From Gammaproteobacteria bacterium (lineage in GTDB: Bacteria > Pseudomonadota > Gammaproteobacteria > GCA-001735895), in the NCBI GenBank assembly GCA_030595795.1, contig JAUVCH010000042.1, positions 1 through 33,843 on the forward strand: a stretch of DNA of 33,843 nt, in the 5' to 3' direction. The position numbers and the translations under genes were made by a program. The notes below the pieces were generated by a model. That model worked only from the letters and a program-made list of their open reading frames with translations. It searched no databases and had not been told where the DNA came from. This document shows, piece by piece, positions 8,294 to 16,119 of the stretch (positions are counted from its first letter, which is position 1; every line of letters begins with the position of its first letter).

Positions 8294-9138
8294 AATTCCA
8301 GGAGCGCGTCACTTTATTTCAGGATCGCCTGCAGCAGGTGATCGCCAAATCGGGGCTTAACCGTTCGGCCTTCTCAACCTCAATATCGGTTGATCGATCG
8401 ACCCTGTCGCAGTTACTGGCACCCGATAATGTGCGCTTGCCTCGTGCAGATACTGTTGCTTCGATAGCCGAAGTTCACCAGGTTAGCATCGACTGGCTGC
8501 TAGGCCTTACGCAGCAGGGCTCGTTGGATGCTAATATTATGCCCGAGATCCTGGAGGTGGATGACTATTCGCCGACAATATTCAATAAATATCTAGAGTG
8601 GCATCGCGAAGCCAGCGGATACAAAGTTCGTTATGTTCCAACGACATTACCCGATCTGTTAAAAACCGAAGCAGTCGCCGAGTATGAGTTCAATCGATAC
8701 GGTTCGGGAAAGGTCGATCAGAGTGTGCGCGATAATCAGCTTCTGTTGTTACAACAGCGCCATCCCGGAAGTGAACTGGAAACCTGTTTGTCACTCCAGT
8801 CGCTGCGCAGTTTTGCCCTGGGGCAGGGTATCTGGCAAGGTCTTTCGCTGGACTCACGACTCGAACAGTTACAGCGTATGATCGAGCTAACCGACGAGCT
8901 ATATCCAGGATTCCGATGGTTTTTGTACGATGGCAAGGAAACTTATTCGTCATCTTTTACGATTTTCGGACCGCTACGTGCGACATTATTTTTGGGGCAT
9001 TTGTACGTGGTGGTAAATAGTATCGAACATATCCGGAAACTCACCGAACGCTTCGATGACCTGATTCGAAGGACGATTATTCATCCGCATGAAATTCGCA
9101 AGACGCTGGAGGGTTTGATCGATGAGTGCCAACAATAA
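8290..9138 (+). CDS. XRE-type transcriptional regulator with unrecognised C-terminal domain
   Basis: The 282-residue product has an N-terminal Cro/CI-type helix-turn-helix at about residues 15-67 (AKSGLNRSAFSTSISVDRST, then LPRADTVASIAEVHQVSIDW). About 200 residues follow with no family I recognise. That part contains several aromatic-rich segments (YPGFRWFLYDGKETYSSSF) and no clear sensor motif. The start codon overlaps the mttB-like stop as ATGA, so it is probably translationally coupled and made with the enzymes it controls. The palindromes in front of mttB are its likely operator. A regulator placed inside the operon between enzyme genes suggests autoregulation in response to a pathway compound. 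What that compound is cannot be read from sequence. Confidence 0.8.
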   Translation: MKFQERVTLFQDRLQQVIAKSGLNRSAFSTSISVDRSTLSQLLAPDNVRLPRADTVASIAEVHQVSIDWLLGLTQQGSLDANIMPEILEVDDYSPTIFNKYLEWHREASGYKVRYVPTTLPDLLKTEAVAEYEFNRYGSGKVDQSVRDNQLLLLQQRHPGSELETCLSLQSLRSFALGQGIWQGLSLDSRLEQLQRMIELTDELYPGFRWFLYDGKETYSSSFTIFGPLRATLFLGHLYVVVNSIEHIRKLTERFDDLIRRTIIHPHEIRKTLEGLIDECQQ

Positions 9139-9152
9139 TTAAGGTAACCACT

Positions 9153-10460
9153 ATGTCCAAATCATACGATGCCATCATTATCGGTGCCGGTATTATCGGC
9201 TGTGCAACCTCCTATGCGTTAGGACGCAAAGGCTGGCGCGTTTTAAATATCGATCGCTTACCCGCCTGCGGATATGGCTCTACGTCGGGTTCCTGCGCAA
9301 TCATACGGCCTTATTATTCAACCCTGGATGGGTCGGCAATGGCCTACGAGTCACATTATTACTGGGATCAGTGGGCAGAGTACCTGGGTGGTGCAGATAT
9401 CGACGAAAAGGGGCTGATTAAGTATGTCAATTGCGGTTCGATGGTGATGAAAACCAGCATTAACGATTATCTGAAGCCCTGTATGGCGCTGATGGACGAG
9501 CTCGGCTGTCCTTATGAGGAGTTCAGTCCAGAGCAAATTGTTGAGAAATTGCCGGTGTGGAATACCGAGTCTTTCAGTCCGGCCAAACGGCCGGACGATG
9601 CTGGGTTCGGAATCGCTAATGAGGTACCTTTATCCGGTGCAGTGATATTTCGCGCGGGTGGCTATGTTAGCGATCCACAACTTGCCACGCATAACATAAT
9701 GCGCGCTGCGGAAAGGTTTGGTTCAAGTTTTCTTTATAATACCCAGGTAGTCGAAATCAGGCGGGCCGAAGGCCGTGTTTGTGGTGTCACTGTGAACAAT
9801 GGAGACAAGCTAGATGCGCCGGTGGTGTTAAACGCAGCTGGCCCGCATTCGGCCAAAATCAATCAACTCGCCGATGTCGAAAAGTCTATGAAGGTAAAGA
9901 CTCGCGCGCTGCGTCAGGAAGTAGCGCATGTGCCTTTGCCTGAGGGTTACATTTCAGAGACAGCCTGTGTCACGTCGGATAGCGACATCGGCGTTTATAC
10001 ACGCCCCGAGCACGGTGATAACTTGTTAATCGGTAGCGAGGATCCGCCGGTCGATACGCATGAGTGGGTCGATCCAGATGATTATAATCATGACTTCACC
10101 GAGCAGTGGCGCGTGCAGGTATTACGAGTTTGCCAGCGCGTGCAGAATCTGGCTGTGCCTAATAAAATGGGCGGTGTGGTCGATTTATACGATGTCACCG
10201 ATGACTGGATTCCGATTTATGATCAATCTGATCTGCCGGGATTTTATATGGCGGTTGGTACCAGTGGTAACCAGTTTAAGAATGCACCGATTGCCGGTGA
10301 AATGATGGCGGATATTATCGAAGCCTGTGAAAATGGTAATGACCAGGATGAAAACCCGATTGATTTTCATTTAAAGAATATCGAACGAACGGTCACCACT
10401 GGATTTTACTCGCGTCTGCGTGAAGTTAATAAGAACAGCAGTTTTTCGGTATTGGGATAA
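9153..10460 (+). CDS. DAO-family FAD-dependent oxidoreductase
   Basis: A 435-residue flavoprotein of the D-amino-acid oxidase/sarcosine oxidase beta fold. It begins with a Rossmann dinucleotide motif (DAIIIGAGIIGCATSYALGRKGW), has an FAD-contact segment STSGSCAIIRPYYS, and ends with the family's DWIPIYDQSDLPGFYMAVGTSGNQF block. Such enzymes oxidise secondary or tertiary amines and often release formaldehyde or an imine. ATG 9153 is preferred to the upstream GTG/ATG options because AAGG lies seven to ten bases before it. The gene follows the regulator by 14 bases and is five bases from the next flavoprotein gene, so it is surely in the same transcript. Its partner subunits, as in four-subunit sarcosine oxidase, are not seen. 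Confidence 0.88.
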   Translation: MSKSYDAIIIGAGIIGCATSYALGRKGWRVLNIDRLPACGYGSTSGSCAIIRPYYSTLDGSAMAYESHYYWDQWAEYLGGADIDEKGLIKYVNCGSMVMKTSINDYLKPCMALMDELGCPYEEFSPEQIVEKLPVWNTESFSPAKRPDDAGFGIANEVPLSGAVIFRAGGYVSDPQLATHNIMRAAERFGSSFLYNTQVVEIRRAEGRVCGVTVNNGDKLDAPVVLNAAGPHSAKINQLADVEKSMKVKTRALRQEVAHVPLPEGYISETACVTSDSDIGVYTRPEHGDNLLIGSEDPPVDTHEWVDPDDYNHDFTEQWRVQVLRVCQRVQNLAVPNKMGGVVDLYDVTDDWIPIYDQSDLPGFYMAVGTSGNQFKNAPIAGEMMADIIEACENGNDQDENPIDFHLKNIERTVTTGFYSRLREVNKNSSFSVLG

Positions 10461-10465
10461 AAAAT

Positions 10466-12883
10466 ATGAAAACACATGCACAGGTAGTAGTCATCGGTGG
10501 TGGCGTTGTGGGTTGTAGCGTCATTTATCACCTCACCAAACTCGGCTGGAAAGACGTGGTATTGATCGAACGTTCTGAACTTACCTCCGGTTCGACCTGG
10601 CATGCTGCGGGTGGCTTTCATACCTTAAATGCCGATACCAATATGGCAGCACTACAGGGCTATACCATCGGGTTATATCGCGAGCTCGAAGAAATCACCG
10701 GGCAATCCTGTAGCCTGCATCACGTAGGTGGCATCACCCTGGCAGGCACGCCCGAACGAATGGACTTCCTGAAATCGGCTCGCGCGATGCACCGACATAT
10801 GGGGCTGGATACCGAGCTGGTGACACCCGAAGAAATTCGCAAGCTCAGCCCGATTACCAATACCGATGGCGTACTCGGTGGATTGTATGACCCGCTCGAT
10901 GGTCATCTCGATCCATCGGGTACCACGCATGCCTACGCCAAAGCTGCACAAATGCAGGGCGCAGAAATTGTACTGCGAAATCCAGTACTAGAAACCAATC
11001 AGCAAGCCGATGGTAGCTGGCAGGTAGTGACTGAGCAGGGCACGATCATCGCTGAGCATCTGGTGAATGCGGCGGGTCTGTGGGCGCGTGAAGTCGGCGC
11101 AATGGCGGGTGTTTATTTGCCATTACACCCGATGGAGCATCAGTATTTTGCCACCGATGAAATCGCCGAAGTAGTTAATCACGGTAAAGAACTACCGCAT
11201 GTCATGGATCCCGAAGGCGAGAGTTATTTACGCCAGGAAGGCAAGGGACTGGTGATTGGCTTCTACGAGCAAAACTGCGTGCCCTGGGCAGTCGATGGCA
11301 CGCGCTGGGATTTCGGCCACGAATTGCTCGACGAGAATCTCGACCGAATTGGTGACTCGATGGAAATTGCATTCAATCGCTTTCCGGTGCTGGCCGAGGC
11401 CGGTATCAAAACCATCATAAACGGCCCATTTACCTTCGCTCCCGACGGTAATCCGCTGGTAGGCCCGGTGCCGGGTTTACGCAACTACTGGTCAGCCTGC
11501 GCGGTGATGGCCGGTTTTAGTCAGGGCGGTGGTGTTGGATTGACACTGGCCGAGTGGATGATCAATGGCGAAGCATCACGCGACGTATTTGCGATGGATG
11601 TAGCGCGCTTCGGTGACTATTGCACTAAATCCTATACGCGATTAAAGGTTCGTGAAAATTATCAGAAGCGATTTGCGGTTTCCTATCCGAACGAAGAATT
11701 ACCAGCCGCGAGGCCGCTAGATACCACCCCGGCTTACGGTATCTGGCAGCAGCAAAATGCAGTATTTGGGTCTGGCTATGGCATGGAACATGTTAATTAC
11801 TTTGCCAAACAAGGCGAGTCCGCCTATGAAATACCATCGTTTCGTCGATCAAATGCTTTCGACACAGTTGGAGAGGAATGTATGGCCGTGCGTAATGGCG
11901 TCGGTATTAACGAGGTACATAACTTTGGTAAATATGTTGTTGAAGGACCAGGGTCAAAAGATTATCTGGACAAAATAATGGCTGGTCGAATCCCGGGTGT
12001 TGGTCGTTTGACTCTGAATCCAATGCTCAGTCCAAAAGGTAAAATCATTGGCGATTTTACTGTGGCGCAGGTTCGTGATGACCTGTTTCAGGTTACAGCA
12101 TCTTTTGGCGCACAGGCTTATCACATGCGCTGGTTCGAGCAGCACTTGCCAGAAACAGGAGTTCGCCTTGAAAATGTCTCGAGGACGCGGATAGGTTTCC
12201 AAATTGCCGGGCCGAGGTCTCGTGAGCTATTACAAAGAGTAACGAGGGCAGATGTATCGAACGAAGCCTTTCCATTTTTGTCGATTAAAGAGATTGATGT
12301 GGGCCAATGCCAGGCGATTGTGCAACGTGTCAGCTATACCGGTGACCGCGGTTACGAAATTTACGTGCCAACACATAATCAGGTCGCTTTATATCAAATT
12401 CTGACTGAAGCTGGAAAGGACATGGGCCTGCGCCCCTTTGGAATGCGCGCGATGATGAGCTTACGCCTGGATAAATCGTTCGGTTCCTGGATGCGCGAAT
12501 TCAAGCCAGACTACACAGCTCAGGAGACGGGTCTGGATCGGTTTGTCGATTACAATAAATCAGTAGATTTTATCGGCAAGGAAGCTGCGTTGGCTGAAAA
12601 AGAAAAAGGTGTCGCTCGAAAACTCTGTACCTTCATTGTCGATGCCAAAGACGCCGATGCGAATGCCTACGAGCCCATCTGGCACTCTGGCGAGGTCGTC
12701 GGTTTTGTGACTTCGGGTGGTTATTCTCATTTTAATCAAAAGAGTATTGCGTTTGGATTTTTGCCCGTTGCGTTGGTTGAAGAGGGGCGGCAAGTCGAAA
12801 TTGAAATTCTTGGGGAAATGATTGCAGCGACGTTATATAGCGAGCCGTTGTTTGATCCGAGGAATGAGTATTTGCGGGGGTAA
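10466..12883 (+). CDS. Dimethylglycine/sarcosine dehydrogenase-like FAD-GcvT fusion
   Basis: This 805-residue protein is a DAO-type flavoprotein domain (about 1-370) joined to an FAO_M linker (about 370-425) and a folate-binding GcvT domain with its C-terminal barrel (about 430-800). The N-terminal VVVIGGGVVGCSVIYHLTKLG binds FAD. GSTWHAAGGFHT matches the site where mammalian dimethylglycine dehydrogenase carries covalent FAD on His. DGHLDPSGT and NGPFTFAPDGNPLVGP are also family blocks. The fused enzymes remove an N-methyl group and pass it to tetrahydrofolate as methylene-THF. This is the last gene of the mttB-like operon. Dimethylglycine or sarcosine is the likely substrate, though paralogues use other N-methyl compounds. 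Confidence 0.9.
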   Translation: MKTHAQVVVIGGGVVGCSVIYHLTKLGWKDVVLIERSELTSGSTWHAAGGFHTLNADTNMAALQGYTIGLYRELEEITGQSCSLHHVGGITLAGTPERMDFLKSARAMHRHMGLDTELVTPEEIRKLSPITNTDGVLGGLYDPLDGHLDPSGTTHAYAKAAQMQGAEIVLRNPVLETNQQADGSWQVVTEQGTIIAEHLVNAAGLWAREVGAMAGVYLPLHPMEHQYFATDEIAEVVNHGKELPHVMDPEGESYLRQEGKGLVIGFYEQNCVPWAVDGTRWDFGHELLDENLDRIGDSMEIAFNRFPVLAEAGIKTIINGPFTFAPDGNPLVGPVPGLRNYWSACAVMAGFSQGGGVGLTLAEWMINGEASRDVFAMDVARFGDYCTKSYTRLKVRENYQKRFAVSYPNEELPAARPLDTTPAYGIWQQQNAVFGSGYGMEHVNYFAKQGESAYEIPSFRRSNAFDTVGEECMAVRNGVGINEVHNFGKYVVEGPGSKDYLDKIMAGRIPGVGRLTLNPMLSPKGKIIGDFTVAQVRDDLFQVTASFGAQAYHMRWFEQHLPETGVRLENVSRTRIGFQIAGPRSRELLQRVTRADVSNEAFPFLSIKEIDVGQCQAIVQRVSYTGDRGYEIYVPTHNQVALYQILTEAGKDMGLRPFGMRAMMSLRLDKSFGSWMREFKPDYTAQETGLDRFVDYNKSVDFIGKEAALAEKEKGVARKLCTFIVDAKDADANAYEPIWHSGEVVGFVTSGGYSHFNQKSIAFGFLPVALVEEGRQVEIEILGEMIAATLYSEPLFDPRNEYLRG

Positions 12884-12887
12884 GGGG

Positions 12888-12923
12888 CCAGGTGTCGAAG
12901 TCAGGTCTGACTCCGACACCTGG
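12888..12923. repeat. REP-like long palindrome between convergent genes
   Basis: Left arm CAGGTGTCGAAGTCAG and right arm CTGACTCCGACACCTG are complementary except for one pair, with a two-base loop and one more outer C-G pair. The result is a 17-base-pair stem. It fills most of the 47-base gap between the dehydrogenase gene and the convergent DJ-1 gene. There is no T run on either side, so a simple Rho-independent terminator is doubtful. It could still halt or protect both transcripts, or be a dispersed REP/MITE-type unit. Confidence 0.7.
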
Positions 12924-12930
12924 GCGGCCA

Positions 12931-13533
12931 TCAATTCGAGATAAAAGGTCGAACCACCCCAATAGCATGGGCCACATGGTCATCTTTCTCGCCCACTGGT
13001 GCCACATAATGTATCGCAGATTTGGCAGCATCTTCGCCAGCTAGCTTTGCGATCACCCAGGTTGCCAAATACTGTGATGACAGGCAACCACCGGCGGTCG
13101 CTATATTATTTTTCGCAGTAAATGGTTGATTCAAAACCTCTATGCCAGCGTCAATCACCCAGGGTTTGGCAGTCAAGTCCGTACAGGCAGGTAAGCCATT
13201 AAGCAGTCCCAATGTCGCCATTAACAATGTGCCAGAACATTGAGCGCCAATAATTTGTTTGTCAGGGTCTAAATTCAAACGACTTAACAGCGCTTTATCT
13301 TTGGCTATGTCGCGGGTATATATGCCACTGCCAAAAAGCACCACATCGGCTGTATTGGCAAACTCCAGATCTTGCTGCGCGGTGATCGATACGCCATTCA
13401 TTGATGTGACAGTTTCCGAGGGGCAGGTTATCTGGACATTCCAGCCTGAACCTTTCATTCGATTTAGAATGCCGGAGGCGATAAATGAGTCGAGCTCGTT
13501 GAAGCCTTCGAAGGTTAGTATTGCTATGTTCAT
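12931..13533 (-). CDS. DJ-1/PfpI family protein
   Basis: A 200-residue protein of the glutamine amidotransferase-like DJ-1 superfamily. The nucleophile elbow is GAQCSGTLL with Cys99, and an acidic residue near the N-terminus (FEGFNELDSF) is where the family places the Glu that activates that Cys. The length is normal. Members include chaperone/deglycase-like proteins, isonitrile hydratases and the sensor domains of AraC regulators; here there is no HTH domain, so it is an enzyme-type member. The exact reaction is unknown. It is transcribed towards the dehydrogenase gene and is divergent from the GFA gene. A stop of the frame lies eight bases past the palindrome. Confidence 0.87.
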   Translation of the reverse strand: MNIAILTFEGFNELDSFIASGILNRMKGSGWNVQITCPSETVTSMNGVSITAQQDLEFANTADVVLFGSGIYTRDIAKDKALLSRLNLDPDKQIIGAQCSGTLLMATLGLLNGLPACTDLTAKPWVIDAGIEVLNQPFTAKNNIATAGGCLSSQYLATWVIAKLAGEDAAKSAIHYVAPVGEKDDHVAHAIGVVRPFISN

Positions 13534-13632
13534 GTTTTTTTTGAATTATTAGTTTGCGTCTAAATCAGCATATAGCATGGGGTATTTCTTGATGATGCCA
13601 ATGGCATTGTTTGAGTAGAGCCAGATCACAGC

Positions 13633-13660
13633 TTGCCTACCACCCCTACAGCTCTATAAA
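13633..13660 (+). promoter_or_regulatory. Candidate promoter of the GFA-family gene
   Basis: TTGCCT (13633-13638) and TATAAA (13655-13660, five of six to TATAAT) are 16 bases apart. They lie 35 bases before the ATG at 13696. The rest of the 162-base divergent gap holds only a small ATGCC/GGCAT inverted repeat. Confidence 0.45.
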
Positions 13661-13695
13661 ATGTCCGGTCAAAGCAGGCTATTAATAAAATCATC

Positions 13696-14127
13696 ATGAC
13701 TAATCCCAACCCCCCATACCATGGCCAATGCCTATGCGGTTCCATCAAATATCAGGTCGATGCCATCGAACCGAAGATGGGCCATTGCCATTGCAGCATG
13801 TGCCGCAAGTTTCACGGCGCGGCATTCGCCACCTACGGTGAAACTAAATCAGAGAATTTTCATTGGCTGGAAGGCGAAGACCAGCTCAAATCGTTTAAAG
13901 CCGACAATGGTACCGTTCGTCAGTTTTGCCAAAACTGTGGATCGAGTTTGACCTTTGCCGCCGCCGGTGATGATGGGAAATTCGTCGAGTTTGCACTTGG
14001 AACACTCGATAGCGAAATTGACGAGCGCCCTGATGTGCATATTTATACAGGCTATAAAGCAGGCTGGTTTGATATAGCCGATGACTTACCAAAATATAAA
14101 GATTATCGCGATGGCGATTCTTTTTGA
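13696..14127 (+). CDS. GFA/CENP-V family zinc protein
   Basis: The 143-residue protein has the cysteine pattern of the GFA family: QCLCGS near the N-terminus, CHCSMCRKFHGAAF in the middle and FCQNCGSSL later. These bind two zinc ions. The family is named for a glutathione-dependent formaldehyde-activating enzyme, but most members are uncharacterised and that reaction itself is disputed. The nearby N-demethylating flavoproteins would release one-carbon units, so a formaldehyde link is attractive but remains inference. The gene has its own likely promoter and is 27 bases before the CDF gene, with which it may be co-transcribed. Confidence 0.88.
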   Translation: MTNPNPPYHGQCLCGSIKYQVDAIEPKMGHCHCSMCRKFHGAAFATYGETKSENFHWLEGEDQLKSFKADNGTVRQFCQNCGSSLTFAAAGDDGKFVEFALGTLDSEIDERPDVHIYTGYKAGWFDIADDLPKYKDYRDGDSF

Positions 14128-14154
14128 TAAAATATATTTTAGGAATAAAAATCC

Positions 14155-15063
14155 ATGGCGTCAGGTTCTAAAAAAGTTATTTTCGCTGCTTTAATCGGCA
14201 ACACACTAATATCGATTACCAAGTTCGCCGCTGCCGCGATGACTGGCAGTTCGGCGATGTTATCAGAGGGTATTCACTCGTTGGTAGATACCGGTAATCA
14301 GGGCTTGTTGCTATACGGTATCAAACAGGCTTCGAAGCCTGCCGATGAGGATTTTCCATTTGGTTATGGCAAGGAGATCTACTTCTGGAGCTTTATCGTT
14401 GCGATATTAATCTTCGCGCTTGGTGGCGGTATTTCGATTTACGAGGGCATCAGGCATTTAAGTAATCCAGAGCCGATTAGCAATCCGATGATCAATTATA
14501 TCGTGCTGGGTCTGGCTATGGTGTTCGAAGGCGCGGCCTGGTGGTTTGCTTTTAGAGAATTTAGCAAACAGAAGGGTAAGTGGGGTTATATCGAAGCCAT
14601 ACAACGCGCCAAGGATCCGTCGATCTTTGTAGTTTTATTTGAAGACTCTGCCGCCATGCTGGGATTGGTTGTTGCGTTTGCTGGTGTTGCGCTTAGCCAG
14701 TTTACGGGTATTTTAATCTTCGATTCGATTGCATCGATAGTCATTGGCATGATTCTAGTTGGCACCTCAATCTGGCTGGCTTATGAAACCAAGGGCCTGT
14801 TGATTGGCGAAAGCGCTAACCGAGGTGTGGTGCAGGAAATTCGTGCTATTTTACAGCTTGAGCCGAGTATCGAAGCAGTGAATGAAGTGCTCACTATGCA
14901 CATGGGACCTGACTTTATCCTCGCCAATATTAGTGTCGATTTTGTCGATAGCGAGACCGTAGATCGGATCGAAACTGTAATCGCCAGAATCGATCAGGCG
15001 ATCAAACAAAAACATCCCGAAATTAAACGTGTTTTTGTAGAGGCTGAGAAAGCCACCAGATAG
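14155..15063 (+). CDS. Cation diffusion facilitator transporter
   Basis: A 302-residue inner membrane protein of the CDF family, which exchanges divalent metal ions for protons. It has about six helices. The metal-site motifs are HSLVDTGNQ in helix 2 (HxxxD) and FEDSAAMLG in helix 5 (ExxxA type), followed by a cytosolic domain of about 90 residues. The helix 5 motif differs from the HxxxD of zinc-type CDFs and matches the subgroup often drawn as FieF-unlike; the metal is not predictable. AGGAAT precedes ATG 14155 with good spacing. It faces the coiled-coil gene, whose stop is ten bases away. Confidence 0.88.
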   Translation: MASGSKKVIFAALIGNTLISITKFAAAAMTGSSAMLSEGIHSLVDTGNQGLLLYGIKQASKPADEDFPFGYGKEIYFWSFIVAILIFALGGGISIYEGIRHLSNPEPISNPMINYIVLGLAMVFEGAAWWFAFREFSKQKGKWGYIEAIQRAKDPSIFVVLFEDSAAMLGLVVAFAGVALSQFTGILIFDSIASIVIGMILVGTSIWLAYETKGLLIGESANRGVVQEIRAILQLEPSIEAVNEVLTMHMGPDFILANISVDFVDSETVDRIETVIARIDQAIKQKHPEIKRVFVEAEKATR

Positions 15064-15072
15064 GAGCCCGAT

Positions 15073-15378
15073 CTATTTCTCCACCCGCTCCACCAGGTCT
15101 TCCAGCTTTTGCGCTAGCATATCCCAGATCGCCATCGGGCCGGCGCTTTGTATCATTTCTTCGCGCCAGTGCTCCAGGGGCATTCGTTTAAGCTCTTCGG
15201 TTTCCTCGACCAGCTCAGCGTGCTGCTCCTGAATTTGCTTTAGTTCAGTTTTGACCGCGTGGCCTTGCACCAGATCGGTGGCTAATTCTTCGGCCTGGGC
15301 AATGAGTTCATCGACATGCTTTTGACGCGCATCGTATTCTCGAATATGTTGCTCTACTAGCTGCTCTTTGGTAGTCAT
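15073..15378 (-). CDS. Small coiled-coil protein of unknown function
   Basis: This 101-residue protein is almost entirely charged helix, with a heptad-like coiled coil over residues 5-65 (rich in Glu, Gln, Leu and Ala) and a short helix MAIWDMLAQKLEDLVERVEK at the end. No known family was recognised and there is no signal peptide or membrane helix. ATG 15378 is chosen because GGAG lies nine bases upstream; the in-frame GTG at 15387 is closer to that box and less likely. It may be a cytoplasmic oligomeric protein or an accessory factor. Its function cannot be inferred. Confidence 0.7.
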   Translation of the reverse strand: MTTKEQLVEQHIREYDARQKHVDELIAQAEELATDLVQGHAVKTELKQIQEQHAELVEETEELKRMPLEHWREEMIQSAGPMAIWDMLAQKLEDLVERVEK

Positions 15379-15492
15379 GGGTTGCACTCCCTTATTTGGT
15401 ATTTATATAGTAATTCTTTTACCATTTTTGTAGCATGACTCAGGTCAAATGGCTTTCGAATGCAGCATTTAGTCTTGATCTGGTATGAACTT

Positions 15493-16119
15493 ATGAAAAA
15501 GCAATCCGCAGAAATTCTCGCACAGGTAAACCATTTGCAAGTCGGCGAAAAGTCGATGGAACTCTACAACGACTGGTCTGCTAATTATGACCACGACCTG
15601 GTTGAGGAATTCGGCTACATCTCTCCCCGCGTGGCTGCCGAAGCACTGGCGAAAGAAATCGACCTGCGTGATCTTCGTATTATCGATTATGGCTGTGGGA
15701 CCGGTCTGGTGGGTGCCGCTTTATCGGAGCGGGGTTTTAGCCATATAGACGGTCTCGATATATCGACAGGTATGCTAGAGCAAGCCCGCGATAAACAGTT
15801 TTATAAAAACTTGATACAGGGTGATCTAACCACCGCCATCGCCCTCGATGATGACTGCTATGATGCCGCCCTGTGCATCGGTTCAATGGGGGCTGGGCAT
15901 GTCGGTACAGATCATGTGCTGGAAATGCTCAGGCCGATAAAACCGGCGGGCATATTTATTATCATCATCAATGCCATGCACTTTGGACCTGAAGGGTTTG
16001 AAGATGCATTTCGACAACTCGAAGTTGAAGGGCACTGGAAAATTGGCGAGCTTAGTGAATTTAACTATATGTCAGAACTGGTCAGGCCCGGCTGGTTGGT
16101 AGTGGCAAGAAAGCCCTGA
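15493..16119 (+). CDS. Class I SAM-dependent methyltransferase
   Basis: The 208-residue product has the Rossmann-fold SAM motif I (RIIDYGCGTGLVGAAL), an acidic end of strand 2 (HIDGLDIS) and the later DAALCIGSMGAGH segment (motif II area). An N-terminal DWSANYDHDL stretch is typical of the Methyltransf_11/25-like group that also contains UbiE-like proteins. Substrate is unknown. Two starts are possible, ATG 15460 and ATG 15493; neither has a strong ribosome site, and the shorter is chosen because the extra residues look non-coding. Its 3' end overlaps the convergent hydrolase gene by 55 bases. Confidence 0.82.
   Translation: MKKQSAEILAQVNHLQVGEKSMELYNDWSANYDHDLVEEFGYISPRVAAEALAKEIDLRDLRIIDYGCGTGLVGAALSERGFSHIDGLDISTGMLEQARDKQFYKNLIQGDLTTAIALDDDCYDAALCIGSMGAGHVGTDHVLEMLRPIKPAGIFIIIINAMHFGPEGFEDAFRQLEVEGHWKIGELSEFNYMSELVRPGWLVVARKP

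Noticed and set aside
12888..12923. Rho-independent terminator for the dehydrogenase gene
   Set aside because: The stem is strong, but neither side has a T run, so it is listed as a repeat.
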